DNA of 64,000 bases from Opitutaceae bacterium (GCA_016711225.1 JADJTK010000008.1:232268-296267), one strand, 5' to 3'. Shown: positions 49,324 to 58,695, numbered from the stretch's first letter. A program made the numbers and translations. Notes: a model not told the origin generated them from the sequence alone.

Positions 49324-50316
49324 TCACTTCCGCGGGAACGGCTCACGCGCCACCAGCGGCGGCATCGGCAACGAGGCGAGCACAGTGCCGGCAGGTACGG
49401 TGAACCCCCGAAGAAAATCCGCCGCCGCCAGCATCTTGCCGCCGGGGCGCTGCAATTGGAGCAGCCGCAGCACGCCGTCGGCCGTAGCCACCGGCAGCGC
49501 ATCGGCTTCGGGCGCAAGCACCGTGCCGGGCACTGCGGCCGGCGCCGGCGCACCGACCTCGGCCAGACCGAGTTTCACCAGCGTGCCGGCAATATCCACG
49601 GTGCAAGCAGGCCAGGGCATGAGGGCGTTGATGCGGCGCGCCAGCTCCGCCGCCGGTTTGGCGAAATCGAGCACCCCATCGGTCTTCGCCAGCCGCCGAC
49701 AATAGCTCACCTGCGCCTCGTCCTGCTCATGCGAGGCGAGTCGGCCTTCGCGCAGCGCGATCAGACAACGGGCCGTCAGCGGGGCCGCGGCGCGGCCGAG
49801 CGCGGCCTCGACGGTGCCGGTCGTATCGTGAGGGCCGATGCCGATGCGCTCCACATCGACGATGGCCCCGGCGTCGAGCTTGCGCACCACCCGCATGAAG
49901 GTGACGCCCGTCTCCCCGTCGCCACTGGCGATGGCGACGGTGGCCGGGGAGGCCCCGCGGTATCTGGGCAGGAGCGAAGTGTGGAGATTGAACACCCCCA
50001 GCCGGGGCGTCGCCAGAAAATCATCTTTGAGGATCTGACCGTAGGCCATGACCAGCGCCACCTCGGTGCCGAGGGCGCGCACCTGCGCCACCTCGTCCGC
50101 CCCAAGCCGCTCGGGCTGCCACACCGGCAGACCGCGCGCCAGGGCCCACTCCTTGATTGGGCCCGGCAGCAGTTTCTGCCCGCGGCCATGGGGTCGGTCC
50201 GGCTGGGTGAACACGGCGACGATTTCGACCAGGTCCCGGCCCTCGCCCGCGAGGAAATCCAGCGTGGGCAAGGCGATGGGGTCGGAACCGAGAAAGACAA
50301 GGCGCAGCGGCTGCAT
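49324..50316 (-). CDS. fmt: Methionyl-tRNA formyltransferase
   Basis: A 330-residue enzyme that formylates initiator Met-tRNA. The N-terminal formyltransferase domain contains VFLGSDPIALPTLDFL, QPDRPHGRGQKLLPGPIKEWAL, the catalytic region FNLHTSLLPRYRGASP (about 108-123) and VTFMRVVRKLDAGAIV with its Asp. The C-terminal domain (about 205-320) has INALMPWPACTVDIAGTLVKL. The peptide deformylase gene that often accompanies fmt is not adjacent. It is convergent with the M16 peptidase gene, with only three bases between stops. Confidence 0.95.
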   Translation of the reverse strand: MQPLRLVFLGSDPIALPTLDFLAGEGRDLVEIVAVFTQPDRPHGRGQKLLPGPIKEWALARGLPVWQPERLGADEVAQVRALGTEVALVMAYGQILKDDFLATPRLGVFNLHTSLLPRYRGASPATVAIASGDGETGVTFMRVVRKLDAGAIVDVERIGIGPHDTTGTVEAALGRAAAPLTARCLIALREGRLASHEQDEAQVSYCRRLAKTDGVLDFAKPAAELARRINALMPWPACTVDIAGTLVKLGLAEVGAPAPAAVPGTVLAPEADALPVATADGVLRLLQLQRPGGKMLAAADFLRGFTVPAGTVLASLPMPPLVAREPFPRK

Positions 50317-50522
50317 GGCGCCGATAGTTGCGAGGCCGGGCCCATCGGCGAGCGCGGAACGCAGATCGTGCAGAGGTTCAGAAGCTGAACGGCGGGAAAA
50401 GAAGAAAAAAAAAAAAAAATATCCTTTTAACCCCGGAAAACCCCCCCGGGTTGCGGGGCCCCCCCCCCCAAGAGCAGGTCGTGGAGGCCACCGCGGTGAG
50501 GTGGCCCGTTCGTCCTCCGCCC

Positions 50523-50590
50523 GTAGCGAAGCTCGCTAGAGCTTCGTCCTCCCCTCCTCCGTCGTAGCTGGACGGCGCAGCCACTCAGCC
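50523..50590. repeat. Two short elements in tandem
   Basis: GTAGCGAAGCTCGC with its AGAGCTTC arm (50523-50549) is the free form of the element inside the helicase gene. GTAGCTGGACGGCGCAG (50564-50590) resembles the element at 19906. Confidence 0.6.
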
Positions 50591-50644
50591 CTGGCCGTGC
50601 CAAGGTCCCGCTCGGCTCCGCGCCGCCCGCCCGCGGCCAGGGCC

Positions 50645-50835
50645 CGTTGAAAACCCGTTGGCCACAAAGAGGCACGAAAACGATCCGGATCTTTGTGGAT
50701 TCTCGTGCCTTTCTGTGGCCATCGCTCCGGTCTCCCAGAGGAACCACGAAGAATCGTGTCCGCGCCATCCGTGAAATCCGCGGTCAAATCTTCCACCCCC
50801 GGATAAACCACGGATTTCGCGGATAACACGGATGA
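50645..50835. repeat. Two inverted repeats of the CCACAAAG.../CACGGATTTCGCGG type
   Basis: GGCCACAAAGAGGCACGA (about 50658) is mirrored by TCGTGCCTTTCTGTGGCC (ending 50720). ATCCGTGAAATCCGCGG (about 50769) is mirrored by ACCACGGATTTCGCGG with a related tail (ending about 50832). Confidence 0.6.
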
Positions 50836-50926
50836 CAGACCCGGTGAGCCGTTTGCGACCTGTCCCCTCCGCGCCGTTCCCTCCGCGCCGTTTTCTGTCG
50901 TCGGTTCGGGCACTCGAGCCGGGCAC

Positions 50927-50956
50927 AAAAAAGCCGCGGTGCGAGCACCGCGGCTT
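50927..50956 (-). terminator. Rho-independent terminator of the PEP-CTERM gene
   Basis: The 12-bp perfect arms 50931-50942 and 50945-50956 (AAGCCGCGGTGC and its complement) carry a run of A at 50927-50932 on the minus-strand exit side. It starts 19 bp after the stop codon. Confidence 0.85.
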
Positions 50957-50975
50957 AGAAAAAGGATCAGCAGGT

Positions 50976-51558
50976 TTAGCTGCGGCGGAAGCGGCGGTAG
51001 CCCACGAGGCCGAGGGTCACCAAGCCAAGGATCGCCGCGTAGGTGGCCGGCTCGGGCACGGCCGAAGTCATGGCAAACCCAGCATTAAGAGTTCCAAAAT
51101 CTGCGACATTCGCCTGGGAAATATCCATCGCAAGAACGTCAGGGGCAGAACTGGCAGTTGTCCAAGTCGGCCCGGAATTCGAGAAAATGCCCCATTGGGT
51201 TGCGCTAGCCGCAGCCACTGAGTTGAACGACCAGATATACATCTTCGTAGCAGTCGGAGCAGAAGCAGTGGTTGGAGCCACAAAATAGCCGGCCACATTG
51301 TATCCTCCATCCCCAATGGCGGCTGCGCCAAATTGCGTGAACTGCGAGTCCATATATGAGAAACTCGTGTTCGTGAAATCGGTTCCTGCTGCAAATGTTC
51401 CTAACCGAAGTAGCGAACCAACCGGCAGAAGGGAACTACTTGAATTCGCAAAGGTTCGAACTTCGGCGTCGTTACCCCAAGAAATCGTGATCTGGGCGCT
51501 ACACACAACAGACGTGGCAGCAAACGCCAGAACCGAGAATAGAATGTTTTTTTTTCAT
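50976..51558 (-). CDS. PEP-CTERM sorting domain protein, frame broken in a homopolymer
   Basis: A secreted protein of about 193 residues with a C-terminal PEP-CTERM tripartite signal: VPEPATYAAILGLVTLGLVG, then RRFRRS. The body (GNDAEVRTFANSSSSLLPVGSLLRLGTF, WSFNSVAAASATQWGIFS) is Ser/Thr/Ala-rich, like exported surface proteins handled by an exosortase. The ATG at 51558 is followed by nine A; with eight, the frame joins to give the signal peptide MKKNILFSVLAFAATSVVCSAQ. As sequenced, the ATG frame is out of phase with the body, so a homopolymer error is likely. The exosortase is not in this window. Confidence 0.8.
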
Positions 51559-51581
51559 GTGATAGAATGATCAGAGTAGTC

Positions 51582-52635
51582 TCAGAAAGGTTGCGGGCGG
51601 GTCCAGACAAAGTCCGGCACATCGTTCTGCCGTTTAACGATCAACGCAGCTCCAGCGGGAATCTGCACTACCGAAGCGTCATCGGATACACTCGTCGTAG
51701 AGCGCCAACCCGCGACGACGCCACCACTCATACGAACATAATAGGTGCTATAGCCTGCTCCGTTCCAGATGAGAACACTATCTGCCGTAGTCGATGATCC
51801 CGCCTTAAGCCCCGTCGCAGAATCCCCCGTGTACAGCCCGCAGTTTCCAAGAGTAAGCGTTGCCGGTGTTGCCGGGGTAGCAACGGCCGGATTGCCGGGA
51901 TTGAGGAGGTTAAAGCCCTTCGTAATCGCCATCTTCGCCACACCGGTACGGACATCCCCAACGATAACCAGTTCAACAGGTGCGGTCCCGTGCTTCTTCA
52001 CAAAGAGGCCATCCTCGGGATAGATCACCGACAAGGATTCGTCCGCGGAAACACTAGTCGTCGAGCGCCAGCCAACCTGGGCACCAGTACGGTAGTAAAA
52101 AGGATACGTACTTCGAACCATCCCAGACGTTAACAATATCCGCCGTCGTCGAAGATCCGCCAGTCAACCCGGCCTCATTATTAGGGCCGAAGAGAGCAGC
52201 AAGGGTTCAATGCTTGCGGATTCGATAACTCTGGCCATTGAGCGAGTTCACACCGAAACCCGCCGTAACAGTTATCGACTTACCCGCAGCACTTGTCGCG
52301 GTTATATCAAAAGTCGCCCCTGCATTCACGCCGGTCACAATCTCAACGTAATGCGAAGGTTTCACAGCCGTGCCGGTTGCGTTGAACTGATTATCAGTCC
52401 ATACAGCCGACGAATCAGTAATCACCGTCGCCGTGTTCGATGAAACAACGCCACGGTATTCCTGAGCGCGCACTAAGCTAGCCGCAGGGAACGAATAGGT
52501 TTCACCACCAGCAGGCGCGCCTGGGAGCGTTACCTTGATAAAACCCACCGGATCGGTCGTTGCGGTCTGCGCAAAAGCTGCGGCCGTCAGCAGCGCTGCC
52601 AGCCCAACTGCGGAAATTTTTAGATTGTTTGCCAT
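51582..52635 (-). pseudogene. TIGR02597-type secreted protein, interrupted by a stop and a frame break
   Basis: The first frame (52635 to 52207) begins with a signal peptide (MANNLKISAVGLAALLTAAAFAQ) and the family start TTDPVGFIKVTLPGAP. It ends at a TGA (52207-52209) exactly where these proteins normally have Trp in a WTLxxLFG segment. In-frame sequence after the stop continues as TLAALFGPNNEAGLTGGSSTTAD. A second break lies in the A5 run at 52097-52101; with four A the frame continues as FYYRTGAQVGWRSTTS down to 51582, with two further repeats of the WRSTTSVSxDAS type. The family's function is unknown. Either this is a decayed gene or the sequence has two errors. Confidence 0.75.
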
Positions 52636-53085
52636 AAGGGTATGGCAAGTACGATGGACCCGCCTCTCGACCCATCAACCCCAAACTTTAGCAAAATCGT
52701 GCGAAGAATCGCCCGACCGACCCCTTCCCTGGGCGCTTCCCCCCACCTCGTTGGTTAAAAACTGGTTAGCAACCCCCAGATGGGCAATAGGAGAAGCGAT
52801 AAGTCCCAAGAAACACGGGGCCAAGGCGAAGAAAAGAGACCAAGGAACATGGCGCAAGTGACAAGGGAAGTCCTCGCTCCGACCTCCCCCTCTGTGCTCT
52901 CCTCCCCCTCCGTGCCCTCGGTGACGACGGTATTTCCGATTCTCTGCATTCCTTGCGGCTCCCCCCTTCCGAACCTCTGTGCCTTCCGTGTCCTCTGTGG
53001 TGGAAATTCCGGCCCACTACGCTCTCGGCTCGCGCAGTTTCGCCCTCGCCAGACGGACCGGCCGTCTCCCCGCGGTGGCCTACAC
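52636..53085. other. Intergenic region with CTCTGTG-type arrays
   Basis: No gene is supported in these 450 bp between the end of uxuA and the start of the leftward secreted-protein gene. Repeated CTCTGTG/CTCCGTG units with a roughly 9-base period occur at 52888-52925 and again at 52973-53005. Confidence 0.5.
52888..53005. repeat. Degenerate period-9 arrays
   Basis: Units such as CCTCTGTG, CCTTCCGTG and TCCTCTGTGG follow one another at about nine bases. Two patches are separated by about 45 bp of non-repeat sequence. Confidence 0.5.
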
Positions 53086-54420
53086 CTACAGGGCGGCGCG
53101 CTCGACCCGCCCTGCCACGCTGGGCAGCGGCCGCGTGTGGTGCAGTTGCTTCTCGGGACGCATATGCGTGGAGTGCGGATGCGCTTGCGCAGGGGGCAGG
53201 GCCGGCCGCCCCGCCCGTTCGGCGTGCCGCAAGCCGTGCATGAGCCCGCGCAGCTCGGCCAGCCCGCGGGCACGTCCAATACACGAATACCCGGGATTGG
53301 CCGGCGCGGGCTTGGCCAGATCGTCCATCATGGTGTGGCCGTGGTCGGGGCGGAACGGCAGCCGCCAATCCGCCCGGCCCTCGGCGCGGCGACGGTCCTG
53401 CTCGTCAAGCAGGGCGCGTACCACTGCGGCCATGTCGACCGAGCCCGCCAGGTGGTCGGCCTCGTAGAACGAACCGTCCGGCAGACGTTGCGTGCTGCGC
53501 AGATGCACGGCGTGGATGCGGGGGGCGAATTGTTTCACCATCGCCACCAGATCATTGGCCGGCCGCGCGCTGAACGAGCCCGTGCAGAAACACAGGCCGT
53601 TGGCCGGGCTGTCCACTCGCTGGAGCAGCGCCTGCACGTCGGCGGCGGTGGAGACGATGCGCGGCAGGCCGAGCACCGAGAACGGCGGGTCGTCGGGGTG
53701 AATCGCGAGTCGCACGCCCACGGCCTCCGCGGTGGGGATCACCGCTTCGTGGAAACGGGCGAGGTTGTGCACGAGCCCGTCGTTGTTCAGATGCGAGTAG
53801 CGCGCCAGCATCGCACGCATGCCCTCGAGGGTGAGGCCCATTTTGCACCCCGGGAAGACGTCGATCACGTTCTGCACGAACGCCGCCCGCGCATCCTCGT
53901 CCAGCCCACGCCACCAGCGTGCGCCACGCTCGAGTTGCTCGGCAGTGTAGTCGGCCTCGGCTCCCGGTCGCTGCAGCGCAAAGAGCTCGAAAGCCGCAAA
54001 CTGCGACGGATCGAAACGCAGGCATTCGGAGCCGTCGGGCAGGACATAGCGCAGGTCGGTGCGGATCCAATCCAGCACCGGCATAAAATTGTACACCACC
54101 GTGGAGATGCCCTCGGCGGCGAGATGGCCCAGCGTTTCGCGGTAGTTGCGGAAAAGGGTCTTCAGATCGCCCCGCCCGGTCTTGATATCCTCATGTACGG
54201 GAACGGATTCCACCGCCGTCCATTTCAGCCCGGCCGCTTCGACCGCAGCCTTGCGCTCGCGGATCGCCTCGCGCGGCCAAAGCTCGCCGTAGGGGATCTG
54301 GTGCAACGAGGTGAACAGCGCCGTGGCACCGGCTTGCCGGATATAGGCCAGCGGCACTGGATCGGTGGGCCCGTACCAGCGGAAAGATTCTTCGAGGAAG
54401 GTGGACTGCGTGTTGTTCAT
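53086..54420 (-). CDS. uxuA: Mannonate dehydratase
   Basis: A 444-residue UxuA that would dehydrate D-mannonate to 2-keto-3-deoxygluconate in glucuronate breakdown. Recognisable segments are RWYGPTDPVPLAYIRQAGATALFTSLHQIPYGELW at the N-terminus, VYNFMPVLDWIRTDL, LAIHPDDPPFSVLGLPRIVS, LCFCTGSFSARPANDLVAM, HLRSTQR and FRPDHGHTMMDDL, which together hold the metal-binding His, Cys and Asp residues. The conserved part ends at GLAELRGLMHG. About 45 further residues (HAERAGRPALPPAQAH and onward) are unlike the family and look like run-on past the usual stop. It is preceded by 906 bp of repeat-bearing DNA. Confidence 0.93.
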   Translation of the reverse strand: MNNTQSTFLEESFRWYGPTDPVPLAYIRQAGATALFTSLHQIPYGELWPREAIRERKAAVEAAGLKWTAVESVPVHEDIKTGRGDLKTLFRNYRETLGHLAAEGISTVVYNFMPVLDWIRTDLRYVLPDGSECLRFDPSQFAAFELFALQRPGAEADYTAEQLERGARWWRGLDEDARAAFVQNVIDVFPGCKMGLTLEGMRAMLARYSHLNNDGLVHNLARFHEAVIPTAEAVGVRLAIHPDDPPFSVLGLPRIVSTAADVQALLQRVDSPANGLCFCTGSFSARPANDLVAMVKQFAPRIHAVHLRSTQRLPDGSFYEADHLAGSVDMAAVVRALLDEQDRRRAEGRADWRLPFRPDHGHTMMDDLAKPAPANPGYSCIGRARGLAELRGLMHGLRHAERAGRPALPPAQAHPHSTHMRPEKQLHHTRPLPSVAGRVERAAL

Positions 54421-55326
54421 GAGGCGGAAGTGGCGGGTGCCGCCGTCGCGGAGAGCAGACTCCGCGCCGGTTACGCTCGCCCGGAAAAAGCCGGGGATGA
54501 CGTCGGCCCAAGGGGCCCTTGTCGAACTCTGTTTGGCGGGTTCGGGGTGGGCGTTGACCAGACGAGGCAGGCGAATGGAGGGGGTTCTAGCCGGCCCCTG
54601 TTACCCATCCTTGCTGTTCCCGCGGGGAATTGCGGCGCAGCAGGCATCCGCCACCGGCAGCCTGCTGCAGGATAGTACCGCCCCAGCGGAGTTCCCCAAC
54701 AATCCACTGGCGCAGCCGCGAGACGCGCGGATCCCTGCACGCCGTCGCGGCCGGCGCCTCTCCTATGCGCCCTGCTGGAATCCGCTCTCGCCGCCAGAAA
54801 GCCCGAGCGCACTTCTCTGTCGCGATCGCGACACCGTTTTGCACCCCACGCCTGGCGCCCCTGCGTGCGACCCCGCCGCCCGAGCGCACTTCTTTGTCGC
54901 GATCGCGACACGGTTTTGCACCCCACGCCTGGCGCCCCTGCGTGCGGTATTCCCACCCGAGCGCACTTCTTTGTCGCGATCGCGACACCGTTTTGCGCCC
55001 CACGCCCGGCGCCCCTGCGTGCGACACTCCGCCCGAGCACACTTCTCTGGCGCGATCGCGACACGGTTTTGCGCCCCACGCCTGGCACCGCTACGTGCGG
55101 CATTCCCGCCCACCACCATCTTCACCCGCCGTTGCGGTCGACCGATTCCAACCGGCTCCCCAGGAACCGGACATTCCGCCCGTTCTCGAAATACTGCGAC
55201 GCCCCATCCAGCCCCCACTCCTGCATTCGAGACCTACCGTAACACCTCACGCAGCCGGACTCGCCAGCAAATCCAGTCACCAGCCGCCTCCATCCATGCT
55301 GCAGCGGGCGGGAGGACCATCACCAC
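54421..55326. other. Long intergenic region with a four-copy tandem repeat
   Basis: No gene is supported in these 906 bp between the uxuA start and the stop of the leftward DUF5107-TPR gene. Several open frames occur but have no credible product. The main structure is the 77-bp tandem array at 54804-55110. The uxuA promoter should lie at the left side, but none was identified. Confidence 0.55.
54804..55110. repeat. Four-copy tandem repeat, 77-bp unit, each with a palindrome
   Basis: Units start with CGAGCGCACTTC (CGAGCACACTTC in the last) at 54804, 54881, 54958 and 55034, so the period is 77, 77 and 76. Each contains TGTCGCGATCGCGACA (TGGCGCG... in the last), then CCGTTTTGC or CGGTTTTGC, then CCCCACGCCTGGCGCCCCTG with small changes. 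There are no unique spacers, so it is not a CRISPR array. Confidence 0.85.
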
Positions 55327-58300
55327 CTACGCCGGGCTCGCCAGCTCGCTCAAGAGGTCGGCGGCGGCATGACTGGGGTCGCGCCGCAGCACCTCACCAA
55401 GATGCCGACGCGCCACCGCGATCCTGCCCAACCCGAGCTCGGCTTGCGCCTGCAGGAACAACGCCGCAGTGGTCTGGCGATACTGCAGGTCGTCGTCAAA
55501 GAGCAGGAGCGTCGGCAGCGAGGTGGCGAAGTAGTCGACCAAGGCAGGAGTGCGGGCGAGCACCCGGGCGTGGGCAAGCAGCTCGCCCAGGAGCTTCTCG
55601 GCAGCGGCGCTACGACCGACTTTCCTGAGGGCCAGCGCCGAAAAATGGGTCATGTCGGAATAGGCACGCACACTCATGTCCTGAAAATCCCCACGGAAGG
55701 CCGCCGCCCGTTGCCACCAACGGCGGGCCTCGCCGCGCTCGCCGCACGCGGCGTGGGCGACCCCGAGCCAGTAGTGAATGTCGCTCTGATTGGCCAAGGG
55801 ATGGCGCACCTCCCCGAGGTTCTCGGGCGGCGTGAGCGCGGCCTCGAATTGGGACCTCGCGCCGGAGGAATCTCCGGCGGCGAGCGCGCAACGGCCCAGC
55901 GCGAGCCGGGCGCGTACATACTGGCCGAGTACTTGCCCTTCCCCGCCCTCCCAGGGCTGGAAGCGCCGGGCCCCAAGCAACGCGAGGGCCCGCTCCGGCT
56001 GGCGGGTTTGGTTGAAAAGGGCGCACATTTCAATCGAGGCGTCGTCACGTTGGGCGACGAGCTCGGGATGGCGTTCGAACTCACGCAAACGCACGGCGGG
56101 CGCCTCACCGAGACGTTTCCAGAGCTGATCCTGCTCGTAAAGCAGCCGTGCGTCGGTGGGGTTGGCGCGGCGGGCCCGGGCGTAGGCGGCGCGCGCCTTG
56201 GCCGGTGCCCGCTCGACATTGAAGTACGCGATACCGAGATTGCGCCACACCACCGAGTAGCCCGGTGCACGCCGGGCGCTCGTCTCCCACAGCGCGATCG
56301 CCTCGTCGTAGCGGCGGCGATCGTAGAAGAGATTGCCGAGGTAATACGCGGCCCGGCTGTCGCGGGGATTACGCGCCAGCGCCGCCTCGAGGGCGAGCTG
56401 GTCCTCCAGCCGCGCCGGGAAACAGTAGTCCGGGGCGGTGGCCGCGGCGGCGCGACCGGCCTTCTGGGCGGCGGTCCGGTTGCCCGCGCGCTCATGGAGG
56501 CGAGCCAAATGGTAGCCGACCAGCGGAGCCGTGCCCGAACCGGGCTCGGGGCATGCCTGTTGCAGAAGCTCGATCGCCGCAGCCACAAACCCGGCGCGCG
56601 CGTAGTCGATCGCAAGGTCGAGGCGGACCTGCGTGTCGCAAGCCAGGGCGTCGCCATGCAGGTGACGCGCCCACCAGTCCAGCGGGTCGAGGGCCAGAGT
56701 CGCGGCCAGCTGGGCGTCGGCCTCCTGCTGCCGGCCGAGCTGACGCAGAATCAGCCCGCGCAGGTTACGGGCGCGAAGATTGTCGGTATTGAGCCGGAGC
56801 GAGCGCTCCACGTGGTCGAGCGCCGTCGCCCAATCGCCGCGGGTGCAGTCGATCTCGGCGAGGGCGTGATAGCCGGGAGCCTGCCAAGCCTGGTTCCAGG
56901 TGGCCTTGTAGAGCGCGGCGTAGGCCTCTTCGTCGCGACCGAGATACCGGAGCACCAGCCCGAGGTTGTAAAAGGGCTCCCCGTCGTAGGGATTCGGATT
57001 CCGGGAGACCAATCGCGCAATCGCGGCCCGAAAACAGCCCTCCGCCCGGGTGAACTCGCCGCGGCGCAGATGCCAAAGCCCGAGGGCATTGTTGCAGCGG
57101 GCGTCGCCCGGATCGCGGCGCAGCGCCTCCTGCCAGTAGAGCACGGGACTCCGGGTGGCGTGGCGATACTGCGACAGGTGCAGGCCGATGCCGTGGAGCT
57201 CGTCGGCCGAGGCCACCGCGGCGGGCGGCGGCGGCTCGGTGGCCGGCGCCGGCAACGGGGATTCCTCGGGGGCGCGCGGCTGGTAGCGGATGAGTTCGCC
57301 CGCGTCGGGGGCGTGCACGGTGAGGAGCAGGTCGGTGGCCCTGGCGCCCCGAGGCAGGTCGCACTCGGCCACCAACGGCGCGGCCGGGGCCGCGCTGTGC
57401 TTCCATTCCTTGATCACGCGGCCGCGGTGGGCGAGCCGCACCTGCAGGCCGGGCCGCACCGCCGTCACCGCTACGCCGACACGGGCGCGCCGGCCGGCGA
57501 CCTGCAGCGAGACTGCGGCGCGGGTGTTGGCGCTCTGGGCCGGCCCGATCTTCTGAATCGGGTACCAGAAGACGCTCCAGCTCTTGGTCTCCCCGGGCTG
57601 GAGGAAGGAGAAATCCGGCTGGTTGTCGGTGTAGACCCCGAGCATGAGCTCGACGTAGGGGCCGTCACCATCGGAGAGAAGCCTATCCCAGGCGTAGCCA
57701 AAGGCGTGATTGCCCCAGGTCCACTGCTTCTTGCCGGGCGCGATGTGGTGATTGCACACCTGCACCAGCCCCGCCTGCGCCAGAAAATCGTAGCCCCCCG
57801 AGAAATCCTCCCGCGAACCGAGGCACATGTACGAGGTGGGCACCGGGATGTTGGCATACCAGGAGAGGTCGTTGGGCGCGTAGAGCGGGATCGCCGGGTG
57901 GCGCCGGGCCGCCGGCAGGCAATGCGGCGGCACATAAGCGGTGGGCACCTCGCCGGCCGGCACCCCGTGGCGCCCGCGCGCGGCGTAGTCGACCCCGTAG
58001 TAGCGCCCCTCGCACAGCGGGAAACGGCTCGTGGCGCGCTTGGCGTGGTCGGCCACACTGGTGACGTCGGGTGGGAAGAACGACTGGTAGCCCTCGTGCA
58101 CGCGGGTGGCGACGTTGGCCCACCACAAGAAGGTCTGCCCATGGGGCGTGCGGTTGTAGGCGCGCATCTTCAGCTCGATGCAGGCCGAGTCGGGGTGCAG
58201 GCAGATGCCGTGCATGCCCTTCATGCGCTCCAGCGGATCGTGGTCGCTGAGCCACACGGTCATGCTCCCGTCGGCATGCTCCTCGATATGCGTGGCCACC

Positions 58301-58695
58301 GGCATGAACGTCGCCGGTCGGTGATGTTGGGGCCAGTTGAACTCGACGCCACCCGACACCCACGGGCCGGCCAGGCCGACCAGCGCCGGCTTGATCGCGC
58401 TCTGGCGATAGAAGAAGTCGTATCCGTTGGCTTTGTCCTGGCCGAGGTGGATGCGCCCGCCCAGCTCCGGCAGGATCAGCACGCGGATGAAGTCGTTCTC
58501 CAGGAACACGCCATCCCAGGCGCGCTCGGTCCGCGTCTCGGCGATGCGATTGTAGAACGGCAGCGGGTAGACTCGGCCACTGCTGCCCTGATAGACGCGC
58601 CGCTCCAAGAACATCGGGTTCTTGTCGGGCGGGAGCGGCTCGTAGGTGGGCAGGACGACCGGCTCGCGCCGGACTTGGACGGGGTTGTTGGACAT
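55327..58695 (-). CDS. DUF5107 domain protein with tetratricopeptide repeats
   Basis: A 1122-residue protein. The N-terminal half (about residues 1-400) is a DUF5107 domain, a galactose-mutarotase-like beta fold: FIRVLILPELGGRIHLGQDKANGYDFFYRQ, GGVEFNWPQHHRPATFMPV and CNHHIAPGKKQWTWG. The C-terminal half (about 540-1110) is a series of TPR helices (ALGLWHLRRGEFTRAEGCFRAAI, YYLGNLFYDRRRYDEAIALWE). No signal peptide is seen at the ATG chosen (58695; MSNNPVQVRREPVVLP). The sugar-binding-like domain and the divergent AraC regulator suggest a role in sensing or handling a plant-derived sugar. No enzymatic activity can be assigned. Confidence 0.88.
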   Translation of the reverse strand: MSNNPVQVRREPVVLPTYEPLPPDKNPMFLERRVYQGSSGRVYPLPFYNRIAETRTERAWDGVFLENDFIRVLILPELGGRIHLGQDKANGYDFFYRQSAIKPALVGLAGPWVSGGVEFNWPQHHRPATFMPVATHIEEHADGSMTVWLSDHDPLERMKGMHGICLHPDSACIELKMRAYNRTPHGQTFLWWANVATRVHEGYQSFFPPDVTSVADHAKRATSRFPLCEGRYYGVDYAARGRHGVPAGEVPTAYVPPHCLPAARRHPAIPLYAPNDLSWYANIPVPTSYMCLGSREDFSGGYDFLAQAGLVQVCNHHIAPGKKQWTWGNHAFGYAWDRLLSDGDGPYVELMLGVYTDNQPDFSFLQPGETKSWSVFWYPIQKIGPAQSANTRAAVSLQVAGRRARVGVAVTAVRPGLQVRLAHRGRVIKEWKHSAAPAAPLVAECDLPRGARATDLLLTVHAPDAGELIRYQPRAPEESPLPAPATEPPPPAAVASADELHGIGLHLSQYRHATRSPVLYWQEALRRDPGDARCNNALGLWHLRRGEFTRAEGCFRAAIARLVSRNPNPYDGEPFYNLGLVLRYLGRDEEAYAALYKATWNQAWQAPGYHALAEIDCTRGDWATALDHVERSLRLNTDNLRARNLRGLILRQLGRQQEADAQLAATLALDPLDWWARHLHGDALACDTQVRLDLAIDYARAGFVAAAIELLQQACPEPGSGTAPLVGYHLARLHERAGNRTAAQKAGRAAAATAPDYCFPARLEDQLALEAALARNPRDSRAAYYLGNLFYDRRRYDEAIALWETSARRAPGYSVVWRNLGIAYFNVERAPAKARAAYARARRANPTDARLLYEQDQLWKRLGEAPAVRLREFERHPELVAQRDDASIEMCALFNQTRQPERALALLGARRFQPWEGGEGQVLGQYVRARLALGRCALAAGDSSGARSQFEAALTPPENLGEVRHPLANQSDIHYWLGVAHAACGERGEARRWWQRAAAFRGDFQDMSVRAYSDMTHFSALALRKVGRSAAAEKLLGELLAHARVLARTPALVDYFATSLPTLLLFDDDLQYRQTTAALFLQAQAELGLGRIAVARRHLGEVLRRDPSHAAADLLSELASPA

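Larger units (their letters stand above)
50317..50975. other. Intergenic region rich in repeats and homopolymers
   Basis: No gene is supported in these 659 bp. A run of 16 A (about 50404-50419) and long C runs (about 50440-50473) look like sequencing artefacts. Repeat elements lie at 50523-50549 and 50564-50590. From 50645 to 50835 there are two inverted repeats of the type found in many planctomycete and verrucomicrobial intergenic regions. The terminator of the next leftward gene is at 50927-50956. Confidence 0.55.

Noticed and set aside
52207..52209. TGA read as Trp or selenocysteine
   Set aside because: TGA terminates other clear genes in the window (for example ybeY and gnd), and no selenocysteine element was seen. 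Mutation or error is simpler.
54804..55110. CRISPR-like array of regularly spaced repeats
   Set aside because: The whole 77-bp unit is repeated, with no unique spacers, and no cas genes are present.
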